This document shows, piece after piece, positions 33,054-41,841 of a stretch of 64,000 bases of DNA. Source of the stretch: Allosediminivita pacifica (GTDB lineage: Bacteria > Pseudomonadota > Alphaproteobacteria > Rhodobacterales > Rhodobacteraceae); assembly GCF_003054175.1 (NCBI RefSeq), contig NZ_QBKN01000022.1, positions 1 through 64,000 on the forward strand, given 5' to 3'. Both the position numbers and the translations under genes were made by a program. Below the pieces are notes generated by a model that saw nothing but the letters and a program-made list of their open reading frames with translations, was not told the origin of the DNA and did no database searches. The stretch's first letter is position 1; each line of letters begins with the position of its first letter.

Positions 33054-36000
33054 ATGCCTCAGGTTGCCGGCGTTCCGTTGGTATCGCTTTTCGACGCGAT
33101 TGATCGCGTCAACCAGGCGCTTCCTGCCCCGGTCTCGCGCTTTGTCGAACGCTTCGTCGCGCTGGATCTCCAAAGCCGCACGAGCCCCGAGGCCATCATC
33201 CACACCGGGCGCCTCCAGAGCCTCGACGTGGCCGTCGCCGGACAGGATGTCGAAGCCTTCGACCTCCCCTTCGGCAAGCTCAAGATCCCCATGATCACCA
33301 CCGGCGTGCCGTTCCGCCTGTCCTTCCGGCGCGCCGCCGCGACCGGTGACATGGAACCGGGCGCCGAGTCCTGGCAGCTCGACCTCATGCTGGGCGAGTT
33401 CGAACTTGAACTCGACGGTCTCGTCGCCGCCGACTTCATTCCCGAAAGCGGCACCACGCCCCGCCACCTCTCCCCGAAAACCGGCAATCCGCCCGCTGCC
33501 ATCGTCGGCTCTGCTGCCCTGCGGTTCGAGCGGCGCGCCTCCGACCAGCCGGTCGTGACCCGCTTCATCGACGCGACAGGCGGTGGCGATCCGCTGATCC
33601 CCGACGCCCTCATGGGCGCTGTGACCAACGTCACGCTCGCCCCGCCGCACGTGCTGATCGGCAGCTCCCAGTTCGGCCTCACCGTCAAGAATGTCCTCTT
33701 CGACTATTCCGAGGAATTCTCTCCCGCCTTTGTCCTGGAACGCGGCCAGTCCGCCGACTGGGTCGGCCTCGCCATCGAGGAAGTGGCAGTCTACTGCCCC
33801 TCGAACGCGCTCGGCAAAGGCGGCTTCTCGCTCTCGGTCCGTGACCTGCTGATCGGCGACCCGCTCGGGCTCCAGGCCGAGATCGAGGTCCAGTTCGGCG
33901 CCTCGCCGCTGAACCCCGCCACCTTCGCCTTCACCCAGGGTGGGGCCGACATCACCTCGGGCTTTGACTTCGACGAGGGCACGCTGGAGATTCAGGCCGA
34001 ACCCGGCGAACTCGTCGAGCTCACCGCCTCTCTCGCCGTCCCGGCCCCGCCCCCCGGCAGCGCCATTCTCGACTACGAGGCCGAGTTCAAGTTTCCCGGG
34101 CGCGCCAAACAGACCGGCGACAACGCCACCGGAACGGTCCGCCACGGCGACGTCATCCGCATCACGCCGATCGAGGTTCTTGGTCCGGGTGACGACGACA
34201 AGCGCCGCAAGCCCGAGTTCACCGTCCGCATGGTGGCAAGCGGCACCGCGCCCGGGATCTCCGTGACCCTCGCGGGCACACGGCTTGCCAACGTAGTGGA
34301 CCTCAACGGCCCCATCGACGCGCTGACCCAGATCACGCTCGAGGCCGCCGCCAGTCCCGCCGATCCTGCCGCGACCTTCGAATGGCACTCCGAGACGCTC
34401 GGCATCGACAGCAGCGGCACAAGCCTTGCCCTGACGCTGCCCTCGGACGCGCGCGGCCTGCACATGATCCGCCTGCGTCAGACCGGCTCCGAGACCTCGG
34501 AAACCCGCCTCCGGCTGCGCCTGCGCGATCCCCTCGACGGTTTGCTTTACATCGGCTGCGAGGACGGCGTCTTCGAGGCAAGCACCCCCACGGCCCCCGT
34601 GGCCCCCGCCGCGATCCTCGGGGTCTACGACCTCGCCGCCTTCCACGAACACGGTCGCCTCGACGGCGCCAACGCCATGGGCGCGATCAGCGGCGCCACC
34701 GTCGACATCCCCTCCGGCACCATCGCCGAGGTGGCGGTGTTCGAAGGCGGCACGCCGGCCGGCTTCGAAGAGGACCGCCACGTGCAGGTCATCTTCGAGT
34801 TCGACGAAAGCACGGACGGCGTCTGGGGCGACAAGCGCCCCTTCAACGACCACGGCAGCAACCTGCACGAAAGCCTCCTCGCCTGGGCCTCCAACTACTC
34901 CGGCGGCAAGTTCGTGGTGATCGGCCGTTGCGACGACGTGGGCAAGAACGACTACAACATCGACCTCGCCGGCCGCCGCCGGGACGAAGGGGTGCGCCTG
35001 CTGACCACGCCAGCCGGATCCCAATCCGCGGTGACGGCCGCGATCGAGGAACACCAGGAACAGGGCATCGGCGCGCTCGATGCGGCCACGCGTGATTTGA
35101 TCGAACCCGACGAGGCCGAAGCCTCGGGACGGCTCATCAAGAACCCCGCGGTCGTCGACCGCAGCAGCTGGCCCAAGGACGGCCTGGGCAACGGGCTCCG
35201 CAGCAACCCGCCCGACCCGGTCCGCGAAGAGATCCGCGTGAGCTATCGCCGCGTCGACATCTACGCTGTCGGCGGTACTTCCTCCGACGCCGCGCGACGC
35301 GAGACCTCGTCCGCCGTCGCCCCCACCCGCCGCCTGATCCTAGTGCCCGCAACGGGACGCGACGTGCTGCCCGCCGACAACGACGATGCGCGCGCCGACT
35401 ACCGCGTCCTGCTCAAGCTCGGCTGGGACCGCCCGCGTTTCTCCGGGTGGGAGGACATCGTCCCCAACCTCGCCGAGTTCGAATACGCTTGGACCCCCTC
35501 CGGTGACGACGGGATCAGCACCACGAGCGAGGTGCTGACCGTCTACGGAAAATGGGTCTACGACGATCTGACCGGCTTCACCGAGTTCCTGCTTGGCATC
35601 AAGTCCGAGGGCGACCCCGAGGGCCTCTTCGATATCGAGCAGCCCAACCTGGTGGCTGCGCTTAGCTTCGGGCCCATGCTGGCCTCGGGCATCGACTTCG
35701 ACACCGACGCGGTGGAATCCGGCGTCCGCCTCGGCGCGCTGGCCACGATCACCGGCTTTGCCGGTGCAGATTTCGGGGACGGACCTCTGATCGGCCCGGG
35801 CTCCATGTCCGCCTTCACAAAGCTTCAGGCCAAGGCGCAGACCAAGACCATCGCCGACCCGCTCCAGTCCTACAAGATCATGGTCACCGCCGACTACACG
35901 AACACGCTGCACGTCAACGCGGGCTCGCTCGGGCTGCGCACCGACCCCAACCAGCCGATGAAGATCAAATACACGGACGTGGGCGTCGAGTTCGACAACA

Positions 36001-39000
36001 CCGATCCCGACGCCCCGCTCATCGACAAGATCGGCCTGGCCCAGACCAGCAAGTCCATGTCGATCGAGGATTCCGGCCTGTGGAAGATCGACGGCCCGCT
36101 TGGCCGACTGCTGCGGATCACCGAGTTCAAGATGGGCACCGGTTCGCTCTGGTTCGAACCGACGCTGGCCGTGGCCATCGACATCGGCGTGGTCGAGGTC
36201 ACCGAAGCCACAATCCGCGTCACCTTCAACACCGATGCCAACGGCGGTCTCGACGGCGGCCCCGAATTCTCGCTTCGCGGGCTCAAGGCCGCGGTCGATA
36301 TCCCCGCCACGATCAAGGGCGAAGGCCGGATCAAGATCGAGGACAACGGCATCCTCAAGGCCGGGGTCGATGCCACGCTGATCCCGCTGCAATGCCGCGC
36401 CTCGGTCGCGCTGGCCGTGGGCATCCCCGACGACCCGCCCGATTTCGCCCCCTCGCTCTTCCTCAGCCTCTACGGGCGCGTGCAGTTCCCCGGCGGCATC
36501 CCGCTCGGGCCCCTGCCCATCGCCATCCACGGCTTCATCGGCCAGGTGGTCATCAACGGCGCTCGCGACGTGGCCGAGACCGAAGACGTTGTCGCCCGCG
36601 AAATCGGCTGGTGGCGCAAGGACCCCGAGGACAAGTACGCGCCGAAAAAGGGCCAGTACGCCTTCGGCGTGGGCGTCGTCGTCGGCACCCTGCCCGACGC
36701 ATCGTTCTCATTCTCCGCGACGGGCATGGTGGTCGTGGCATTTCCCGACGTCGAGGTCATATTCGGCGTCGAGGTCAACATCCTGTCGATCCCCGACAAG
36801 ACCGCCAAGGACAAGAAGGACGGTCAGAGCGCCTCGATCACGGGCCTTGTCGTCATCAACGAAGACGCCGTCACCGTCGCCGTCTCGGCAACGTACAAGA
36901 TCCCCAAGCTTCTGGAGCTCAAGCTGCCTTTCGGCGCCCATTTCCCCGGCGCGGGCGGCAACACCTACGTCCGCATCGGCAGCGACAACGGTCCCGGCCG
37001 CTCGGGCGAGCCGGTCACCATCACCTTCCTGCCCGGCACGCTCGACATCGAGGTCTGGTCCTTCCTCATGGTCGAGGGTGGCGGCCTGCCGAACTTCGGC
37101 CCGAACAAGGACTGGAACTTCGACGGCTTCTCGATCGGCTTCGGCGCCGGGGCCGGGTTCGAGTGGAAGGCCGGCCCGCTCGAACTCTCTGTCTCGGGCG
37201 CGATCTACGTGGGAATGGGCACCGACCCGCTCTTCATCAAGGGCGGGCTCTACCTGCGCGGCTCGCTCGACCTCGTGATCGTCTCGGCCTCGGTCGATGC
37301 CGCCATCGTCGTCAGCTACTACAATCCTCCCGACGGAGACGCCGTCGCGGCGCTTGAGGAAGCCCGCTTCTGCGCCTCGGTCGACTTCTTCTTCTTCACG
37401 GTCGAGGGTTGCATCACGCTCGACTTCGGCAGCGCCGCCGAGTTCGAGACACCCGATCCCGAACCGCCCGTGGACTCCATCAGCCTAACAGACCGGCTGA
37501 ATCGCGTCACCGGCATGGCCACAACCGGCGCACCGCAGGGCGCGGCGATCTACGATTTCGTCGAGGTCGACGGCCAGTCCCAGAACCAGGGCGTCGCCCC
37601 CGAGGACAATCACACCGTCTGGCCCGACACGGTCCCCGTCCTGAACTTCCGCCATTTCATCGAGGATGCGATCCCCGCCGGCCACCAGTTCGACCCCGGC
37701 GAGACGCCCGCCGGCGAACGCTGGTTCGGCTCCAACCGCCTGCGTTACACCTACCGCCTTCTCGACGTGCGGCTGGTGCGGGACGCCGACAACGCGCCCG
37801 TCACCGATCCCTCCGGCGATCCGCTGCTCTCCACCTGGACCCATCCGCCCGCGCGGCCCGCCGACGACACGTCGGGTGACACCACCCCGCTGCCCTCGGG
37901 CGCCGAGGTCACGAGCCTGCAGCTTCTCAACCGCGAACCCTGGGCCTGGGCCCAGAGCACGGCCGACGGCGGCGAAGGCCAGCCCGGCGATCCGGCCGAG
38001 ATCGTGCGCCGTGTCTGCGAACGCGTGCCACCCCCGCGCAAAGCCTGCCTGCGCGGCGGCGAGGTCCGCACGCTATCCTCGACCGCAAGCCGTTTGCGCC
38101 GCCTCGGCCCGCCACCGGGCCCTTACCCGAGCAACTTTCAGGGCGTCTCCCGCGCCTTCCTGCAGGTGGGCAGCGACGAGGTGACGGACAGCGATCTGGT
38201 CTCGCTGGTCGGTGCCACGGGCGCGCTTTTCGAACCGGGCGTGATCCGCCCGGTGCCCGCCACCGCCCTTGCCACGGGCCTTGCCAGCGACGGCTTCCGC
38301 CTGCCCCGCCTGGTCCGCGCCGAAAGCTCCGGCACCCTGGTCCCGCTCGCCCTGCCCTGGCGGATCGAGCTTGACCGCGCCGTGCGCATGGGCGTGCTGA
38401 CGCTTCTGGTCTGCGACAGCGGCGAAGGCGGCGGCACCGGATCGGGTTGCTACGAGTTCGAGGACCTCGCCTTCGGCCAGCGGGCCGAAAGCTTCGACCT
38501 GCCCCCCTTCGTGCTGACCGCCCAGCAGAGCCCCAACGCCACCCGTCGCAACACGCTGCAGGCCACCGACCGGATCGATATCTCCAACGCCGTCCAGCCC
38601 GAATTCGGCAGCGACGGCAAGACCGATGTCCTGGTCTCGAACCCCGGTGCGACGCTCACGCTGAAGCGCCCCTGTCACCTGCTCGAACTTCACTGGTTCA
38701 AGCCCTCGGACGGACGCCTGCTTCTACGCGTGCACCACGCCGACGGCAGCACCACCGACGAGATCATAGAGACGCCCATCAACCGCCCCGCACTCGCCAT
38801 CCTCGAGTCCGCCAGCGGGATCCTGCGCGTCGAGATGCTCACCGACGGGCTCAAGGCCTTCCATCTCTACCGCGTCTGCTGCAAGCGGCCGGGCGACGTG
38901 CCGACCGGCGACCCGCGCGCCTGCATCGAGTTCAAGGGCCTCAGCAACAACGTGGTGAACGCGCCGCAGTTCACCCATGACGGCGCCACCTTCGAAACCC

Positions 39001-41840
39001 TCGATCCCTCCGAGCGCTTCATACTCCGCGACGCGGTCGACGCGGCGGCCCCCGGCGGCTTCGGTCAGGACGGGCTGGGCGACATCCAGCTCCCCCCGAA
39101 AGGCGCCCGGATCACGCTGCCGCGCGGCTGTACCAAGATCGAGGTCTCGGTGGTGCTCGGCGCCCGCGCGGTCAAGGTCTCGGGCCTCGATGCATCCGGC
39201 GACACCGTCGCAACCGCCGGGTCTCCCGCAACGCAGGACGTGGGCCATACCATCGTGCTCGAGGCAAGCACCCCCATGGTCAGCGTCGTGATCGAGGGCG
39301 GCTCTGGCGAGGCCTTCCTCTACCGGCTCTGCTGCGTCGGCAAGACCGACGGCGGCACCGCGCGCTGCATCGACCTCGACGACCTGCCGCGCACCCTCGA
39401 AGGCCGGGCCGAGGCCACGGTCGACGGCCTCGTGATCCGCCCTGCCGCGCGCGGCACTCCGATCCGCCTCGCCGATCAGGCCGACACCACGGGCACCCCG
39501 CGCTCGGGCCGCGACGGTCGGGCGGAGCTTCTGATCCCCGACAGCGGGCTCACCCTGACCCTGCCCGAGGGCTGTCTGGACGTGGAGCTTCACGTCATGC
39601 TCTTCGGCGGGCCGATCAAGGCCGTGGGCTTCGGGGCCGACGGCAAGGATGTCGCCTCGACCTCGGGCACCGACCAGAAGAAACCCCTCGTTCTGCGCCT
39701 CTCGGGTCAGGCGCCCATCGTGCGCATCACCCTGTCCGGCAGCGCCAACGAAGCGGTGCTCTATCGCCTCTGCTGCCGCGCGGGCACGATGCTTCGCCCG
39801 GCCAACCGCTGCATCGCGCTCTCCCGCGCCAAGGTCGTCGGCGCCCGCGCCGACGTCGCGCTCGAAGGTCTCACCTTCAGCGATCCGCGCAACGAAAAGA
39901 CCCTCAAGGCCCTGCCGGCCCGCAACGACCAGCCCGCTGCGCTGGCGTTCGGCGAAGCCGGGCTCGAGATCGGCCTGTCGCGCACAGCCAACCACGTCCG
40001 CCTGCACCTCTTGGTCCGCAAGGGCGCCGCCTACCAGGTCGACGCCTTCGACGGTCAGGGCCGCAGGATCGCCGGCGAAGGGGGCGAGTCCGCCGGCACC
40101 GACCTGCGTCTCACCCTCAAGGCCGAGGCCATCGCCCGCATCATGGTCCGCGCCAAGGGCGCGGGCGCCCTTGGCGAGGTCTGCCTGCGCGAGACGGGCC
40201 CCACCGAGGCACGCCGCGACGGCAGTCCGACGGTCATCCGCGATCTGCGCACAGACGTCGGGACCTGTGCGCTGATACGCGCTGGGGCAGCCACCCTTCC
40301 CGAGGTGCTGGGCCGCACGCGCTCCGAGGGTGGCAGCGGCACCGCATGGGCGCCCGAGATCATCTCCTCGCATCCGCAAGAGGATGGCTCGACTTGCCAC
40401 GTGGTCCGCTACACCATGCCGGCTGCGCCCGAGTCAGTGGACGAGATCCGCGTGCTCACCCGCACCCCCGGGCAGGACGTCACTTTCATCGGCCTCTGCG
40501 CCATCGACGACCGCGCGGCCCGCTGGCACGCCACCGACGAGGTCATCCGGGACGAGATCGAGGACACGCTCGACAATTCCGACCCGACCGACGGCGGCCG
40601 CCCGGTGCTGCTCGACCCCGATACCGTCTACCGCATCGAGGTCGACTGGGAGTTCCAGTCCTGGCTCAGCGAACGCGAGGACGAACAGCCCCCGCAGACC
40701 CCGCCCGCGGGCGACTGGCAGCCCGGCACCATGCAGGCCTTCCGCTTCCGGACGGCCGCCGAAAACACGGCGATCCCCACCCGGCAGGACGGCCCGAACG
40801 AACACCTCTTCGATCCGCGCGACCTCGACCGCTACCTCGCGGCGAGCGCTCCGGAAACCGGCGCCATCGCGCATTTCACCGAAGATCCGGTGGTCTTCCA
40901 CTTTGCGCAGGATCACGTCGCCAACCTCATGGACCGCTACAACCGCGAATTCGAGATCGAGGTGCGCCGCACCGATCCCGAACCGAAGTCCGGCGGCACG
41001 CTCCTGACCGCCGCCGCGATCCCGCTCGCGGGCACGGTCGGGACCTTCAGCATCCCGCGCGAATTCATGACGCCCGCCGAGCAGCGTATCACCGAGGCCG
41101 TGCGCGACGCGCCCTGCATCGACAGCGAGCGCCCGGTCGGCGGCACCACGCTCGCCGGGGTCTACCCGCTGGAGCCGGACGTCTTCTACGACGCCAACCT
41201 CTGGGCCGTGCGCAGCGGCAACAGTACCGACCGCATCATGGTCAGTGCCGCCAACTTCCGCACCTCGCGCTACGCCAATCCGACCGAGATGATCCAGGCG
41301 ATCGGCTGCGACACCGACGGCGGCGTGCAGCCCACCCCCGCGGCTGAGCTCATCCTCGAGCCCGGCGCGACCCTACCACCCGTCCCGGCCCCCGCCACAC
41401 CCAGGGGCGCGCAGCCGCCCTCGGACCGTCTCTTCGACGAGGCGATGAATGCCATGGGCCTCGGCACGCTCGGCCTTCCGCAGGACCAGGCCCGTCTCTT
41501 CCAGATCTGGGAACAGGACGGCGGCGGCACGCTGTCGACGGTGGCCTTCCTGGTGGACGCGCTGGAACCGCTGAACCGCGTGGCCCATGTGATCTCGGGT
41601 ACCGAGGTCGTGATCGCCGACCGCTGCCGGCTGCGCGGCGGACGCTACGGCGGCACTGAGCTGCGCGTGACGCGCATCAACCGCAACGCCACGCGGGTGC
41701 TGCTCCGGCCGGTGACACCGATCCCGGCGGGCGCCGATCCCGCGAGCTTCCAACTGATCTTCGACACGAGCGACGGGCAGATCACCGGACGCCGTCAGAT
41801 GCGCGCCCGGCCCCTGATGCTCGACCTGGAGGGTTTCTGA
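33054..41840 (+). CDS. Giant unknown beta-rich multidomain protein (2928 aa), first of three
   Basis: I do not recognise this protein as a whole. The start at ATG 33054 has AAGAGG upstream, and there is no signal peptide or clear membrane helix. Visible parts, by residue, are as follows. An Ig/PKD-like stretch lies near 375-490. An OmpA-like segment near 575-650 includes VVIGRCDDVGKNDYNIDLAG and RRRDEGVRLL. A long region near 960-1430 has alternating hydrophobic/glycine strands and PLGPLPIAIHGFIG. A Pro-rich hinge lies near 1465. Four tandem modules ending in Cys-Cys span 1799-2383, and Fn3-like beta segments run to the end. The middle part recalls large uncharacterised DUF6603-type proteins, from memory only. 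A one-base gap to the next gene implies one transcript. A structural, surface or secreted particle component is possible. Confidence 0.75.
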   Translation: MPQVAGVPLVSLFDAIDRVNQALPAPVSRFVERFVALDLQSRTSPEAIIHTGRLQSLDVAVAGQDVEAFDLPFGKLKIPMITTGVPFRLSFRRAAATGDMEPGAESWQLDLMLGEFELELDGLVAADFIPESGTTPRHLSPKTGNPPAAIVGSAALRFERRASDQPVVTRFIDATGGGDPLIPDALMGAVTNVTLAPPHVLIGSSQFGLTVKNVLFDYSEEFSPAFVLERGQSADWVGLAIEEVAVYCPSNALGKGGFSLSVRDLLIGDPLGLQAEIEVQFGASPLNPATFAFTQGGADITSGFDFDEGTLEIQAEPGELVELTASLAVPAPPPGSAILDYEAEFKFPGRAKQTGDNATGTVRHGDVIRITPIEVLGPGDDDKRRKPEFTVRMVASGTAPGISVTLAGTRLANVVDLNGPIDALTQITLEAAASPADPAATFEWHSETLGIDSSGTSLALTLPSDARGLHMIRLRQTGSETSETRLRLRLRDPLDGLLYIGCEDGVFEASTPTAPVAPAAILGVYDLAAFHEHGRLDGANAMGAISGATVDIPSGTIAEVAVFEGGTPAGFEEDRHVQVIFEFDESTDGVWGDKRPFNDHGSNLHESLLAWASNYSGGKFVVIGRCDDVGKNDYNIDLAGRRRDEGVRLLTTPAGSQSAVTAAIEEHQEQGIGALDAATRDLIEPDEAEASGRLIKNPAVVDRSSWPKDGLGNGLRSNPPDPVREEIRVSYRRVDIYAVGGTSSDAARRETSSAVAPTRRLILVPATGRDVLPADNDDARADYRVLLKLGWDRPRFSGWEDIVPNLAEFEYAWTPSGDDGISTTSEVLTVYGKWVYDDLTGFTEFLLGIKSEGDPEGLFDIEQPNLVAALSFGPMLASGIDFDTDAVESGVRLGALATITGFAGADFGDGPLIGPGSMSAFTKLQAKAQTKTIADPLQSYKIMVTADYTNTLHVNAGSLGLRTDPNQPMKIKYTDVGVEFDNTDPDAPLIDKIGLAQTSKSMSIEDSGLWKIDGPLGRLLRITEFKMGTGSLWFEPTLAVAIDIGVVEVTEATIRVTFNTDANGGLDGGPEFSLRGLKAAVDIPATIKGEGRIKIEDNGILKAGVDATLIPLQCRASVALAVGIPDDPPDFAPSLFLSLYGRVQFPGGIPLGPLPIAIHGFIGQVVINGARDVAETEDVVAREIGWWRKDPEDKYAPKKGQYAFGVGVVVGTLPDASFSFSATGMVVVAFPDVEVIFGVEVNILSIPDKTAKDKKDGQSASITGLVVINEDAVTVAVSATYKIPKLLELKLPFGAHFPGAGGNTYVRIGSDNGPGRSGEPVTITFLPGTLDIEVWSFLMVEGGGLPNFGPNKDWNFDGFSIGFGAGAGFEWKAGPLELSVSGAIYVGMGTDPLFIKGGLYLRGSLDLVIVSASVDAAIVVSYYNPPDGDAVAALEEARFCASVDFFFFTVEGCITLDFGSAAEFETPDPEPPVDSISLTDRLNRVTGMATTGAPQGAAIYDFVEVDGQSQNQGVAPEDNHTVWPDTVPVLNFRHFIEDAIPAGHQFDPGETPAGERWFGSNRLRYTYRLLDVRLVRDADNAPVTDPSGDPLLSTWTHPPARPADDTSGDTTPLPSGAEVTSLQLLNREPWAWAQSTADGGEGQPGDPAEIVRRVCERVPPPRKACLRGGEVRTLSSTASRLRRLGPPPGPYPSNFQGVSRAFLQVGSDEVTDSDLVSLVGATGALFEPGVIRPVPATALATGLASDGFRLPRLVRAESSGTLVPLALPWRIELDRAVRMGVLTLLVCDSGEGGGTGSGCYEFEDLAFGQRAESFDLPPFVLTAQQSPNATRRNTLQATDRIDISNAVQPEFGSDGKTDVLVSNPGATLTLKRPCHLLELHWFKPSDGRLLLRVHHADGSTTDEIIETPINRPALAILESASGILRVEMLTDGLKAFHLYRVCCKRPGDVPTGDPRACIEFKGLSNNVVNAPQFTHDGATFETLDPSERFILRDAVDAAAPGGFGQDGLGDIQLPPKGARITLPRGCTKIEVSVVLGARAVKVSGLDASGDTVATAGSPATQDVGHTIVLEASTPMVSVVIEGGSGEAFLYRLCCVGKTDGGTARCIDLDDLPRTLEGRAEATVDGLVIRPAARGTPIRLADQADTTGTPRSGRDGRAELLIPDSGLTLTLPEGCLDVELHVMLFGGPIKAVGFGADGKDVASTSGTDQKKPLVLRLSGQAPIVRITLSGSANEAVLYRLCCRAGTMLRPANRCIALSRAKVVGARADVALEGLTFSDPRNEKTLKALPARNDQPAALAFGEAGLEIGLSRTANHVRLHLLVRKGAAYQVDAFDGQGRRIAGEGGESAGTDLRLTLKAEAIARIMVRAKGAGALGEVCLRETGPTEARRDGSPTVIRDLRTDVGTCALIRAGAATLPEVLGRTRSEGGSGTAWAPEIISSHPQEDGSTCHVVRYTMPAAPESVDEIRVLTRTPGQDVTFIGLCAIDDRAARWHATDEVIRDEIEDTLDNSDPTDGGRPVLLDPDTVYRIEVDWEFQSWLSEREDEQPPQTPPAGDWQPGTMQAFRFRTAAENTAIPTRQDGPNEHLFDPRDLDRYLAASAPETGAIAHFTEDPVVFHFAQDHVANLMDRYNREFEIEVRRTDPEPKSGGTLLTAAAIPLAGTVGTFSIPREFMTPAEQRITEAVRDAPCIDSERPVGGTTLAGVYPLEPDVFYDANLWAVRSGNSTDRIMVSAANFRTSRYANPTEMIQAIGCDTDGGVQPTPAAELILEPGATLPPVPAPATPRGAQPPSDRLFDEAMNAMGLGTLGLPQDQARLFQIWEQDGGGTLSTVAFLVDALEPLNRVAHVISGTEVVIADRCRLRGGRYGGTELRVTRINRNATRVLLRPVTPIPAGADPASFQLIFDTSDGQITGRRQMRARPLMLDLEGF
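38448..40200 (+). repeat. Four tandem Cys-Cys modules inside the giant protein
   Basis: Units begin at the Cys codons 38448, 38922, 39366 and 39810, about 444-474 bp apart. Each starts with Cys-x-(E/D/A)-hydrophobic and continues with a Gly-rich strand pair and a ...GC..hEh.. core. The first three end in LYRVCC or LYRLCC (38871-38882, to 39335, to 39776). The fourth ends in a degraded form with a single Cys (EVCLRETG). The modules are divergent in DNA, so this is an old protein-level duplication, probably of jelly-roll-like beta domains. Confidence 0.7.
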
Positions 41841-41841
41841 C

